This document shows, piece by piece, positions 1 to 8,073 of a stretch of DNA of 56,792 bases. Made by a program: the position numbers and the translations under genes. The DNA comes from Clostridia bacterium. GTDB taxonomy: Bacteria; Bacillota; Clostridia; Christensenellales; Aristaeellaceae. A model generated the notes under the pieces. The model was not told where the DNA came from. It worked only from the letters and a program-made list of their open reading frames with translations, and ran no database searches. The DNA lies in the NCBI GenBank assembly GCA_017447185.1, contig JAFSOC010000006.1:1-56792 (forward strand), in the 5' to 3' direction. Position 1 is the first letter of the stretch. Each line of letters starts with the position of its first letter.

Positions 1-187
1 CACAGCAGGGAAGCGAAATGCGGATGGGATAAACGCTGAAGGCATCTAAGCGTGAAGCCCACCTCAAGAATAAGACTCCCATTGCGCAAGCAAGTAAGAC
101 CCCCGGAAGACTACCGGGTAGATAGGTCATCGGTGGAAGTGCGGTAACGCATGCAGCTTGATGATACTAATCGGTCGAGGGCTTGAT
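1..187 (+). rRNA. rrl: 23S ribosomal RNA, 3' end (partial)
   Basis: The window opens inside the last part of a 23S rRNA gene. The conserved 3' segment is visible: GCATCTAAGCGTGAAGCCC near 42-60, then GATGATACTAATCGGTCGAGG (161-180) and GCTTGATT, the usual 3' terminus. The end is placed at about 187 by analogy. The 5' part lies outside the window. Confidence 0.95.
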
Positions 188-486
188 TACAAAAGCGTGA
201 TTCTGAGATTAATTGATTAACAGTCTTTACACTGAATCGATACTGTGCAGTTGTCAGGGTGGCGAACCTCTGATGACCTCCAGTGGAGGGAATTTCATCA
301 GAGGTGAGGTCAACCGAAACGAGCAAGCTCCGCGGTGCGGAGTTGCGACGATTGAGGTTGCGCAAAAACACCTTCAGGCCTGACGGAGGAAGAAAAGGAC
401 GATCGGAGGGCCTGAACTTACGAAATCGCGGTACAGGAAGACGAAAGACAGAATGGAAAGCGGTTTCACTTTTACAGCTCACCATT
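188..486 (+). other. 23S-5S internal transcribed spacer
   Basis: A spacer of about 300 bases with no tRNA gene. It contains several stems suited to pre-rRNA processing: ACCTCTGATGA (266-276) pairs with TCATCAGAGGT (295-305), CTCCGC/GCGGAG forms a short hairpin near 328-342, and TTCAGGCC (about 373-381) pairs with GGCCTGAA (about 409-416). Open frames across this stretch on both strands have no ribosome binding site and overlap rRNA, so no protein is called. Confidence 0.7.
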
Positions 487-603
487 TCCGGTGGCAATGA
501 CGAAGGGGTTCCACCTGTTCCCATACCGAACACAGAAGTTAAGCCCTTCAGTGCCGATGGTACTTGGCTGGTAACGGCCCGGGAGAGTAGGTCGCCGCCG
601 GAT
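487..603 (+). rRNA. rrf: 5S ribosomal RNA
   Basis: The terminal stem TCCGGTGGC (487 onward) pairs with GCCGCCGGA at the 3' end. Between them is the conserved 5S core CCCATACCGAACACAGAAGTTAAG (about 520-544) and the GGGAGAGTAGGTCGCCGCC ending. About 117 nt is the normal 5S length. Confidence 0.95.
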
Positions 604-612
604 TCCAAATAT

Positions 613-641
613 AACTGCTGCAGATTGCAGCAGTTATTTTT
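613..641 (+). terminator. rrn operon terminator, copy 1
   Basis: AACTGCTGCA (613-622), loop GAT, TGCAGCAGTT (626-635), then ATTTTT. It lies ten bases beyond 5S. A near-identical copy occurs at about 773-802. Confidence 0.9.
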
Positions 642-802
642 CATTAGCCGGCGGTCCGCATCCTCAATCGGCGCGACTGCCCACTGGGCAGATCGCTTGT
701 TTCGGATGACCTCAGAACCGATGAGATTCCCGTCACCGGCGGTCATCGGTTCTTCGCCCGGATTCCAAAAATAACTGCTGCAGTTTGCAGCAGTTATTTT
801 TC
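642..802 (+). repeat. Duplicated rrn tail with second terminator
   Basis: The block GGATTCCAAATATAACTGCTGCAG...GCAGCAGTTATTTTTCATTAGCCGGCGG after 5S (about 600-652) recurs almost exactly at about 760-813, with loop TTT in place of GAT. About 110 bases of unrelated sequence separate the copies. No second complete 5S gene is present. The stretch 604-916 holds only this duplication and the promoter of the next gene. Confidence 0.75.
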
Positions 803-855
803 ATTAGCCGGCGGAATGCCTCCGCATCCTTTTGGCATCAAATTATTACAAAACT

Positions 856-884
856 TTGAACATAAACGGATTTTATGATACAAT
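856..884 (+). promoter_or_regulatory. Sigma-A-type promoter
   Basis: TTGAAC (856-861), a 17-bp spacer, TACAAT (879-884), 33 bases before the metallophosphoesterase start. Confidence 0.6.
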
Positions 885-916
885 ATCGCAAATATCGCTG
901 AAAGGAGGGGACGCGC

Positions 917-1999
917 ATGCGGCGGAAGCAGCGAAACCAGTATGTTTTTGCCCGGGATTCCCGGCGGTTCAGGCGGCCGCACCACGCACTCCGGGTGCTG
1001 ATTGTCGTGATTCTCCTCCTGGGGCTGACTTTCTATGTTTCGAATTTCACGGTTTCCAACCGGGTGAAGGTGGAAGAGGAACGGATCACGATCCTGAACC
1101 TTCCGGTGGACCTGGAGGAATATTCGATCCTGCATATCAGCGACCTGCACGGCGCCCGGTTTGGCGAAAACCAGAAGGCGATCAAAACCGCCCTGGGGAA
1201 TATGCGCTATTCCTGCGTGGTGATGACGGGGGATATGCTGGGGGAAAACGGCGATGTGGAACCGCTGCTGGAGCTGATCGCGGTGCTTTCCCCCGATACG
1301 CCCAAGTACCTGATTCCGGGGGACATGGACGGACCGCTGACGGATACGGATGCCCACGGCAGCCTATCTCCCTACGCGGACTGGGCGGTGCGGGTGCAGG
1401 AAGCCGGCGTGGTCCTGCTGGACCGGCCCATGTCGGAAACCCGGGGGAAAGGCACGATCCGCTTTGTCCCCGAGGAAATCTATATGCTGGACCTGGACGC
1501 GACGGAAGCTGTATATAAAAAACAGCTTTCCGCCCTGAACGAGGGGTCCTCTTCCCTGACGGCGGACGAAGCGGCCCGGATCCGGGCGCTGGAATATGAG
1601 CTGGAGCGGATTGCGGAAGTCCGGGAGCTCAAAAAGGAATTCAAACCGGAAGACATCCAGATCGTCCTGTCCCACACCCCGCTGACGGAAGACTACCTGA
1701 AGAACATCATTTCCTGGACGGACAAGGAATCGTATTTCTCCGTCCGCTACGCCAGCCTGATCCTGGCGGGACACTATAACGGCGGCCAGTGGCGGGTTCC
1801 CTGGGTGGGCCCGGTGTATGTGCCGGAGCTGGGATGGTTCCCGAAGGACAGCCAGGTCCGGGGACTTTCCTACCTGGGGGACGTGCCCCAGTATATTAGC
1901 CCGGGACTGGGATCCGATCCCCATTATGAACACCAGCCCGGCCGGGTGTACAATTCGCCGGTGATTACGAAAATCACACTGACGCGAAAAGCGCAGTGA
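917..1999 (+). CDS. Membrane-anchored metallophosphoesterase with altered metal motifs
   Basis: A 360-residue calcineurin-like phosphoesterase of the YkuE type. A basic N-terminus (1-30) precedes one signal-anchor helix (about 31-52), which would leave the catalytic domain outside the membrane. Block I is HISDLHG and block II is MTGDMLGENGD, both normal. The usual GNHD block is replaced by PGDMDG, and the usual GHTHGGQ reads GHYNGGQ; the SHTP histidine block is retained. Two metal or catalytic ligands are therefore changed, so activity may be altered or lost. The start is fixed by AAAGGAGG at 901-908. The 2-hydroxyacid dehydrogenase gene follows after 18 bases, suggesting co-transcription. 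Confidence 0.82.
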   Translation: MRRKQRNQYVFARDSRRFRRPHHALRVLIVVILLLGLTFYVSNFTVSNRVKVEEERITILNLPVDLEEYSILHISDLHGARFGENQKAIKTALGNMRYSCVVMTGDMLGENGDVEPLLELIAVLSPDTPKYLIPGDMDGPLTDTDAHGSLSPYADWAVRVQEAGVVLLDRPMSETRGKGTIRFVPEEIYMLDLDATEAVYKKQLSALNEGSSSLTADEAARIRALEYELERIAEVRELKKEFKPEDIQIVLSHTPLTEDYLKNIISWTDKESYFSVRYASLILAGHYNGGQWRVPWVGPVYVPELGWFPKDSQVRGLSYLGDVPQYISPGLGSDPHYEHQPGRVYNSPVITKITLTRKAQ

Positions 2000-2017
2000 T
2001 CACAGGAAGGGATTTCT

Positions 2018-2986
2018 ATGAGCGCACGGAAGATTGTGGTCTGGATTCCGGGCATACCGGAAGGGGAGATGCAGAGAATCGCGGCGGAAGCGTCGCGGCA
2101 GGGATTCCGAGCGGTTTTCCCGGCGGACCGGGAAGCGGCGGGGATGGCCGCGGCGGATGCGGAGATCCTGTTTACCCAGAGCCCGGACCTGTGCCGGGAG
2201 GCCCCGCAGGTACAGTGGATCTGCACGCCTTCCGCGGGGGTGGACCATTTCCTGAAAAACGGGATTCCGGAGCGTGCGGAAACGCAGCTGACCAACTCCT
2301 CCGGCGCCTACGGCGTGACCATCGCGGAGCATATCCTGATGGTGACCCTGGAAATGATGCGGCGGAAAGCGGAATACAACGAGATCATCCGGGAAAGGAA
2401 ATGGGTCCGGGACCTGCATATCGATTCTATTTACGGCAGCCGGATCACCCTGCTCGGGACCGGGGATATCGGCCGGGAGTGCGCACGGCGGCTGCGGGGA
2501 TTCCATCCCGCCTGCCTGACGGGCGTCAACCGGCAGGGACAGAATCCGGAAGGGCTGTTTGACCGGATCGTCACTACGGACCTGCTGGAGGAAGTGCTGC
2601 CGGAGACGGACCTGCTGATCTGTTCCCTGCCTTCCACGGAGAAGACGGACGGGCTGCTGGACGCGGAAAAACTGGCGCTGCTGCCCCCGGACGCCCGGGT
2701 TGTGAACGTGGGCCGCGGCAGCGCGCTGGACCAGAAGGCGCTGGAAAAAATGCTGCGGGAAGGCCGGCTGGCCGGCGCGGCGCTGGATGTGTTCACCGAG
2801 GAACCGATTCCCCCGGAGGATTCCCTGTGGGACTGCCCGGGGCTGCTGGTGACGCCGCATATCGCGGGAAACATGACCCTGGATTATACGGTGAATAAGA
2901 TTGTAAGCCAGTTCCTGGAGGACCTGGAAAACTATGCGGCCGGCCGGAAACTGCAGCACCTGGTGGACCGGAAGCGGGCTTACTGA
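2018..2986 (+). CDS. D-isomer-specific 2-hydroxyacid dehydrogenase
   Basis: A 322-residue cytoplasmic NAD(P)-dependent oxidoreductase of the D-2-hydroxyacid dehydrogenase family, which interconverts 2-oxoacids and D-2-hydroxyacids. The Rossmann motif is LLGTGDIGREC (about 149-159). The family Arg, Glu and His catalytic positions appear in NVGRGSALD, DVFTEEPIPP and TPHIAG. Length is normal. AGGAAGG (2004-2010) sets the ATG. The substrate cannot be read from sequence; the protein most resembles the broad-specificity glyoxylate/phosphoglycerate-like group. It lies directly behind the phosphoesterase gene. Confidence 0.88.
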   Translation: MSARKIVVWIPGIPEGEMQRIAAEASRQGFRAVFPADREAAGMAAADAEILFTQSPDLCREAPQVQWICTPSAGVDHFLKNGIPERAETQLTNSSGAYGVTIAEHILMVTLEMMRRKAEYNEIIRERKWVRDLHIDSIYGSRITLLGTGDIGRECARRLRGFHPACLTGVNRQGQNPEGLFDRIVTTDLLEEVLPETDLLICSLPSTEKTDGLLDAEKLALLPPDARVVNVGRGSALDQKALEKMLREGRLAGAALDVFTEEPIPPEDSLWDCPGLLVTPHIAGNMTLDYTVNKIVSQFLEDLENYAAGRKLQHLVDRKRAY

Positions 2987-3066
2987 AAAAATGGAACAGG
3001 ATCGGGAGCCCGGGAGGGTTTTTCCCCGTTATATGAATGAAAGCTCATTTCAAGGAGGTATCTGGA

Positions 3067-3690
3067 ATGAAAAAACGGGCTGTACTCTTTATCCTGGCAC
3101 TGGTGATGCTGACCGTCAGTATCGCGTCCTTCGCATCCGCGGAACGGGTGGTCAAGTATGTGTACTGCAGAAACGGCGGGCCTCTGAATGTCCGGGCCTA
3201 TCCGGATGTGAACTCCCAGCTGCTGGGCAAGATTCCGACCGGCACGCAGATTACGATTGAGGGATATACCAGCAACTATACCTGGGCGACCTTTATATAC
3301 AACGGACAGATTGCCTACGTAATGACCCAGTACCTGGTGGACAGTCCCTACAGTCCTGTGACGCCTGTCCCCACGGCCACGCCCGCGCCCGCGCCTTCTC
3401 CCGGCGGGAATACGAATATCATCAACGCGATGGAAACGGAGTTCCGGAGCTATCATGTGGTGAATTCCTACACGGTCCTGGCGAAGCCGGACCGGGCCAC
3501 CGGATGGGTGAACCTGCGCTACGCCCCCAGCACGGCCTTCGGCCATGCGGGCAACCTGTACGCGAACACGCAGCTGACCGTCATTGCCGAGACGACGAAC
3601 TGGCTGCAGGTCCGCAGGAACGACACCGGTGTGACGGGCTATGTGATGCGCCAGTATGTGATCTATGCCGGCGTGGGAGCCCAGCAGTAA
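3067..3690 (+). CDS. Secreted protein with two bacterial SH3 domains
   Basis: 207 residues from the ATG at 3067; AAGGAGG at 3052-3058 favours this over an in-frame ATG at 3037. A signal peptide (about 1-24, ending ASA) is followed by an SH3b domain (about 28-90, with PLNVRAYPDVNSQLLGKI), a Pro/Thr-rich linker (PVTPVPTATPAPAPSP), and a second SH3b domain (about 145-205, with GWVNLRYAPSTAFG). Such domains bind cell-wall peptides in secreted wall-associated proteins. No hydrolase domain is attached, so a binding or anchoring role is inferred. Confidence 0.85.
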   Translation: MKKRAVLFILALVMLTVSIASFASAERVVKYVYCRNGGPLNVRAYPDVNSQLLGKIPTGTQITIEGYTSNYTWATFIYNGQIAYVMTQYLVDSPYSPVTPVPTATPAPAPSPGGNTNIINAMETEFRSYHVVNSYTVLAKPDRATGWVNLRYAPSTAFGHAGNLYANTQLTVIAETTNWLQVRRNDTGVTGYVMRQYVIYAGVGAQQ

Positions 3691-3721
3691 CCGGAACAAG
3701 ACCAACAAAGGAGGAACCTGA

Positions 3722-4279
3722 ATGATGAAAAAACTGATTGCAGTTTTGCTGTGCGTTGTGCTGGCGCTGAGCTGCGCCATGGCCCTGGCGGAGGAATCCG
3801 CGAAGGTTGACTATTCCGAAGTGACGGTCAACGGCGCTTTCCGGATCCGCGGACTGACCCCGGACGGATACAAGGTGGAATACATCGCCAATGAAGGCAT
3901 GCCGATCATGATGGCCTTCGCCAATGAAGACACGGCGAAGCCGGAATTCACCCTGGTGATCAATTTCCTGGAAGACTTCTCCGAAGTGGAACGGCTGAAC
4001 GACCTGAGCGACGAGGAACGGAAGCTGCTGGTGGACAGCGATCCCATGATCAACCCGGCCTATACCTTGATGAAGACGGATTTTGACACCGAGGTCATGG
4101 TGCTCCGCTCCGCGTTCCCGGAAGATTACGATTTTGCCAGCTTCGTGACCCTGTACAAGGGATATGAAATCGGGCTGAACCTGTTCCCCGGCCAGACCAG
4201 CGACGGCCACCTGACCGACGACCAGATCGTCCTCGCCATGAAGTTCCTGTCCGACCTGGACTTCGTGCCGATGAACTGA
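3722..4279 (+). CDS. Secreted protein of unknown function
   Basis: 185 residues (184 if the second ATG at 3725 is used). A clear signal peptide, MMKKLIAVLLCVVLALSC then AMALAEE, precedes a mostly beta-rich domain with an acidic surface (NDLSDEERKLLVDSD). No family is recognised. AAGGAGG lies at 3708-3714, 7 or 10 bases before the two ATGs. It is last in a run of same-strand genes from 917 and is followed by a strong terminator, so it probably belongs to that transcript. Confidence 0.75.
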   Translation: MMKKLIAVLLCVVLALSCAMALAEESAKVDYSEVTVNGAFRIRGLTPDGYKVEYIANEGMPIMMAFANEDTAKPEFTLVINFLEDFSEVERLNDLSDEERKLLVDSDPMINPAYTLMKTDFDTEVMVLRSAFPEDYDFASFVTLYKGYEIGLNLFPGQTSDGHLTDDQIVLAMKFLSDLDFVPMN

Positions 4280-4294
4280 GTACCTTCCATACGC

Positions 4295-4332
4295 AGACCG
4301 GAACCGCAAAAATGCGGCTCCGGTCTTTTTTT
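4295..4332 (+). terminator. Rho-independent terminator
   Basis: GACCGGAACCGC and GCGGCTCCGGTC form a near-perfect 12-bp stem with an AAAAAT loop and a T7 tract. It ends the 917-4279 gene run. Confidence 0.9.
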
Positions 4333-4344
4333 GCCTTGAATTTG

Positions 4345-4374
4345 TTGCGTTCTGTACGGTTTTTATATTATAAT
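4345..4374 (+). promoter_or_regulatory. Promoter of the MscS gene
   Basis: TTGCGT (4345-4350), an 18-bp spacer, TATAAT (4369-4374), 60 bases ahead of the coding start. Confidence 0.5.
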
Positions 4375-4433
4375 ACAACTTATGGAATTTATCATAATAT
4401 TCCGCGATGTCCTGCGGCAGGGGAGGGCAAGAG

Positions 4434-5294
4434 TTGAACGCCATTGAAAAGTTCAATGACTATCTGCAAAGAGGTGAAGGCGCGGCGCCATGGATCAGCC
4501 TGGGCATTTCCATCGCGGTCGCGGTAGTTGTTGTATTTATCCTTCTGAAGGTTGAGAAGAAGCTGACCCGGAAATGGCTGGCGAATCACCGGTCGATCAA
4601 CAACCTGTTTCTGGAGAAGGTCATCCGGTTCCTGATCATCTTCATTGCGGTCCTGTTTGTCATCATGTCCAATTCGCTGACGAGGTCCTTCGGCAGCTCC
4701 CTGTTCCAGGGAACCGCCGTGCTGGCCGCCATCGCCGGTTTTGCGGCCAAGCCGATCCTGAGCGACATGTTCTGCGGATTCATGATCAGCACGACCAAAC
4801 CCTTCAATATCGGAGACCGGATTGAGCTGGACAACGGCACCTCCGGCATTGTGAAGGATATCACGATCCGTCATGTGGTGCTGCAGGGCATCGATACCCT
4901 GAAGATCGTCATTCCAAACAGCGAGATCAATTCCCGGACGGTGACCAACCTGAGCTACCTGACAGAGGTCCGGAGCATCCATTTCAGGTTTACCGTGGGC
5001 CTGAATACCAATGTGGACCAGGCCAAGCGGATCATCCGGGACGCCATTGCGGAAAGCGAGTATACCGTCCCGAGGGAGGGCGAGGAGTATTCCCCCGTGT
5101 ATTTCCTAGCCTACCTGGACAGCGGACTGCAGATGGCGACAACGGTTTACTACATGCCGGGGACGCCCACTGAATACGTGAAGGATGACGTCAATTCCCG
5201 GGTGAAGCGGGCGCTGGATGCCAACGCCATCGAGATCCCGTACAACTACATGACGGTGGTCATGCCCCCGGAAAATGAAAAGCAAAACGCCTGA
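4434..5294 (+). CDS. mscS: MscS-family mechanosensitive channel
   Basis: 286 residues if translation starts at TTG 4434, which has GGGGAGGG (4420-4427) at ideal spacing; an in-frame ATG at 4407 has no such site. Three membrane helices are visible (about 19-38, 55-75, 85-105). The pore-lining helix and beta domain follow: AVLAAIAGFAAKPILSDMFCG, then KPFNIGDRIEL and VVIPNSEI-like sequence (IVIPNSEINSRTVTNLSY). The family opens under membrane tension to release solutes during hypo-osmotic shock. It has its own promoter, and the secreted HAD protein gene follows after 33 bases. Confidence 0.9.
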   Translation: MNAIEKFNDYLQRGEGAAPWISLGISIAVAVVVVFILLKVEKKLTRKWLANHRSINNLFLEKVIRFLIIFIAVLFVIMSNSLTRSFGSSLFQGTAVLAAIAGFAAKPILSDMFCGFMISTTKPFNIGDRIELDNGTSGIVKDITIRHVVLQGIDTLKIVIPNSEINSRTVTNLSYLTEVRSIHFRFTVGLNTNVDQAKRIIRDAIAESEYTVPREGEEYSPVYFLAYLDSGLQMATTVYYMPGTPTEYVKDDVNSRVKRALDANAIEIPYNYMTVVMPPENEKQNA

Positions 5295-5327
5295 AACAAT
5301 TCAGGTTAAGAGAAAGGACAAGGAACC

Positions 5328-6842
5328 ATGAAAAAACTGCTGGCTGCCCTGATGGCCCTGGCAATGCTGCTGACGATGGCGGTTACCGGAGTTGCGGAAA
5401 ATGAAAGTGAGGAGCTTTTCAAGGAGTGGAACAAGGAAGCTCCGGCCCTGAAGACCCTGATCGAGTATGTGGAAACCGTGACGGACGAAGCCTCGCCGGA
5501 CTTTATTCCGCTGGCGGACCGGATCGCCGTGTTCGATATGGACGGAACGCTGTGCGCCGAGCTGAACCCTACTTATCTTGAGTACTATATGCTGGCCTGG
5601 CGGATCCTTAAGGATCCCAACTACCTGCCGGACGCAGAAATGCTGGAATTCGGCCGGATGCTGCGGGACCACGCGCTGGACAAGTCCTTCCCGGACCATA
5701 TGGATATGCTGCACGCGACCCACGCGGCGAAGGCCTATGCGGGCATGACGCTGACGCAGTTCGCCGACTTCGTCACCAACTGCCTGGTGCGGGAGGCAGA
5801 CGGATTTGAAGGCATGACCTACGCGAATACTTTCTACCTTCCGATGATCGAAGTAGTGGAGTACCTGCAGGACAACGGTTTCACGGTCTATGTGGTCAGC
5901 GGAAGCGACCGCTACCTCTGCCGGACCTATATTGAAGGCGTGCTGGACATTCCCTATTCACAGATCATCGGTATGGACGTGAAGATCGAAGCGAGTAACC
6001 AGGACGGAAAAGACGGACTGGATTATGTGTACAGCCAGGACGATACCCTGGTCCGGACCGACGTGCTGAAGGTCAAGAACCTGAAGATGAACAAGGTATC
6101 CGCGATCATCGAGGATATCGGCCGCCAGCCGGTGCTGTCCTTCGGCAATTCCAGCGGCGACGTCAGTATGCACAACTACACGATTTTCAACAACCCGTAC
6201 AAGAGTGCCGCCTTCATGCTGATCGCGGACAATGAGGAGCTGGACTACGGCAACGCCGAAAAGGTGCAGCCCCTGAAGGAAAAGTGGATCGAGAGCGGAT
6301 ACAACGTCATCTCCATGCGGGATGACTTCCGGACCATCTACGGGGACGACGTGAAGAAGACCGGTACTTTCCACTGGCTGGAAGACCTGGCGGAGGAAAG
6401 GGTTCCCGTGGACGATGCCCCCAAGATGATCGACCTCACCCCGGAAACCGAGGGAGAACCCGCCCAGGAATCCGCGGCTGAACCCGCAGCGGAACAGGCG
6501 GAGGAAACCGCGGATACCACCAGGACGATCCAGTATGTCATGTACGTGGGAACAAACGACCAGGATACCAACAAGCCGGTGTACACCCAGGCGGAATCCC
6601 TGGAGAAGCTCAAGGACGTGCTGATCCGGCACTTCGGCGGCTATACGATCCAGGAAGCCAACGGCGGCTGGATCGACAGCGGGACCGAGTACCAGGAATA
6701 CACCCTGGTGGTGTACCTGAGCGACACGACGCTGGAAGCGGTGCATAGCGCGGCGGATGAACTGATCAGCCTGTTCCACCAGAGCTCCATCCTGATCCAG
6801 CAGAATCCCACCACAACAGAGTTCTATTCCCCGGCCAAATAA
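5328..6842 (+). CDS. Secreted HAD phosphatase fused to DUF3574
   Basis: 504 residues. A signal peptide (about 1-21) is followed by a haloacid dehalogenase domain of the phosphoserine-phosphatase type: motif I FDMDGTLC (about 64-71), motif II VVSGSDR, motif IV SFGNSSGDVSM. A Glu/Ala-rich linker (about 365-395) leads to a C-terminal domain (about 400-500, with YVMYVGTNDQDTNKPVYT) that matches the layout of DUF3574. The protein would hydrolyse phosphate esters outside the membrane. Both the linker and the DUF3574 partner are unusual for this phosphatase family. RBS AGAAAGGACAAGG precedes the ATG. Confidence 0.8.
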   Translation: MKKLLAALMALAMLLTMAVTGVAENESEELFKEWNKEAPALKTLIEYVETVTDEASPDFIPLADRIAVFDMDGTLCAELNPTYLEYYMLAWRILKDPNYLPDAEMLEFGRMLRDHALDKSFPDHMDMLHATHAAKAYAGMTLTQFADFVTNCLVREADGFEGMTYANTFYLPMIEVVEYLQDNGFTVYVVSGSDRYLCRTYIEGVLDIPYSQIIGMDVKIEASNQDGKDGLDYVYSQDDTLVRTDVLKVKNLKMNKVSAIIEDIGRQPVLSFGNSSGDVSMHNYTIFNNPYKSAAFMLIADNEELDYGNAEKVQPLKEKWIESGYNVISMRDDFRTIYGDDVKKTGTFHWLEDLAEERVPVDDAPKMIDLTPETEGEPAQESAAEPAAEQAEETADTTRTIQYVMYVGTNDQDTNKPVYTQAESLEKLKDVLIRHFGGYTIQEANGGWIDSGTEYQEYTLVVYLSDTTLEAVHSAADELISLFHQSSILIQQNPTTTEFYSPAK

Positions 6843-6873
6843 GATCCGGGTGGAATAAGAGGAGGATAGACAT

Positions 6874-7464
6874 ATGAACGAGAGAATCAGACAACTTCAC
6901 CGGGCCAAACTGCTGCCGGCCATAACCAGTATCGCTTTCGGCATCGCGCTGATCATTGCCCGCAAGGGCGCCATGGACGTGGCGATCAAAATCGGCGCGG
7001 TCATGCTGGGACTGTGCGGCCTGGGCTGCATCCTGATGTACATTACCGGCAAAGTGCGTGAACTGCCCCAGATGTGCATCGGCTGCCTGCTGCTGCTGGC
7101 CGGCGTGCTGTGCTGGATTTATTCCGGCGTGCTGGTGGACATTTTCCCGATCATCACCGGTATCGGCCTGATCCTGAACGGCCTGAGCAACCTGGCCGCG
7201 ACGCGTGAGTACAGCGGAAACGGCGGCGCGGGCCTGATCGTGCTTTTCTCCATCCTGATGATCGCCGGCGGCGTCCTGATCATCATCTATGCCAACCGGA
7301 TGGTGGGACCGCTGATGATCTACATGGGCATCGGCTATATCCTGAACGGCCTGATGGACCTGACCCTGATGTACCGCGTGAAGGACGTTCTGATGAACAA
7401 GTCCGGCGCGATCCCCGCGGAACCTGTGGATAACGATGAGGATGACGATACGTCCATTAAATAA
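6874..7464 (+). CDS. DUF308/HdeD-like membrane protein
   Basis: 196 residues with six predicted helices arranged as three hairpins (for example IGAVMLGLCGLGCILMYI and FPIITGIGLILNGLSNL), the pattern of the DUF308/HdeD group. No catalytic residues are seen. The C-terminal tail is acidic (DNDEDDDTSIK) and probably cytoplasmic. RBS AGAGGAGG precedes the ATG. The next gene encodes a second small membrane protein 15 bases downstream, so the two are probably co-expressed and may pair. The family has been linked with acid or envelope stress in some bacteria; here that is only inference. Confidence 0.7.
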   Translation: MNERIRQLHRAKLLPAITSIAFGIALIIARKGAMDVAIKIGAVMLGLCGLGCILMYITGKVRELPQMCIGCLLLLAGVLCWIYSGVLVDIFPIITGIGLILNGLSNLAATREYSGNGGAGLIVLFSILMIAGGVLIIIYANRMVGPLMIYMGIGYILNGLMDLTLMYRVKDVLMNKSGAIPAEPVDNDEDDDTSIK

Positions 7465-7479
7465 GGACGGGAGGATCCT

Positions 7480-8037
7480 ATGAAGAGAATCCGCAGAAGT
7501 ATTTCCCCGCTGATCCTGATCGGCCTGGGCGTCTGGTTCCTGCTGAAGCGGAACGCGTCCATGGAAATCCTCGGGATTGTGGTGATGGTGCTGAGCGGGC
7601 TGGGCATTGTGCTTTCGGTAACGGATAAGGAAAGCACGAAGACCGGCAAAGGCCTGCATATCGTCGTGGACGGCGTATTCATCGCCGGCGGCGCCTGGCT
7701 GCTGATCAGCCCGCTGACGTTCACAAAGTACCTGAAGTATATCCTCGGCGCGATCATCGTGCTTTACGCCGCCTTCACGCTGCGCAGGATGTTCAGGGTT
7801 CCCTGCCGCAATGGATTCCGGATCGCGGAGGCGGTTCCGATCCTGCTGGGCATCGGACTGATGTTCATCCCGCTGGGGGAAGACGTTTTCCCCACGGCGG
7901 CCGGCGGCGCGCTGGCAGCCACAGGGCTGATCACGCTGGCGTCGAACCTTTTCGGAAGAAAGAAGACGCCGAAAACAAAAGCAGCTCCGGCAAAGCCGGC
8001 CGAAGGGCAGGCATCCCCGGAGGCAAAAAAATCATAA
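7480..8037 (+). CDS. Small multi-pass membrane protein, DUF308-like
   Basis: 185 residues with about six helices (ISPLILIGLGVWFLL, ILGIVVMVLSGLGIVLSV, IVVDGVFIAGGAWLLI and others) and a lysine/alanine-rich cytoplasmic tail (KTPKTKAAPAKPAEGQ). The helix-hairpin pattern resembles its upstream neighbour, suggesting related or duplicated genes. RBS GGACGGGAGG precedes the ATG. Function unknown. Confidence 0.65.
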   Translation: MKRIRRSISPLILIGLGVWFLLKRNASMEILGIVVMVLSGLGIVLSVTDKESTKTGKGLHIVVDGVFIAGGAWLLISPLTFTKYLKYILGAIIVLYAAFTLRRMFRVPCRNGFRIAEAVPILLGIGLMFIPLGEDVFPTAAGGALAATGLITLASNLFGRKKTPKTKAAPAKPAEGQASPEAKKS

Positions 8038-8042
8038 AGTAA

Positions 8043-8073
8043 ATGCGCTGGTCAGTGGGCCAGCGCATTTTTA
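8043..8073. terminator. Bidirectional terminator between convergent genes
   Basis: ATGCGCTGG and CCAGCGCAT pair around a short loop, with T residues after it on the plus strand and A/T-rich sequence before it. It serves the membrane protein gene on the left and the redox gene on the right. Confidence 0.75.

Noticed and set aside
111-774. Long open frames on both strands over the rRNA region
   Set aside because: They overlap 23S, spacer and 5S sequence and lack ribosome sites.
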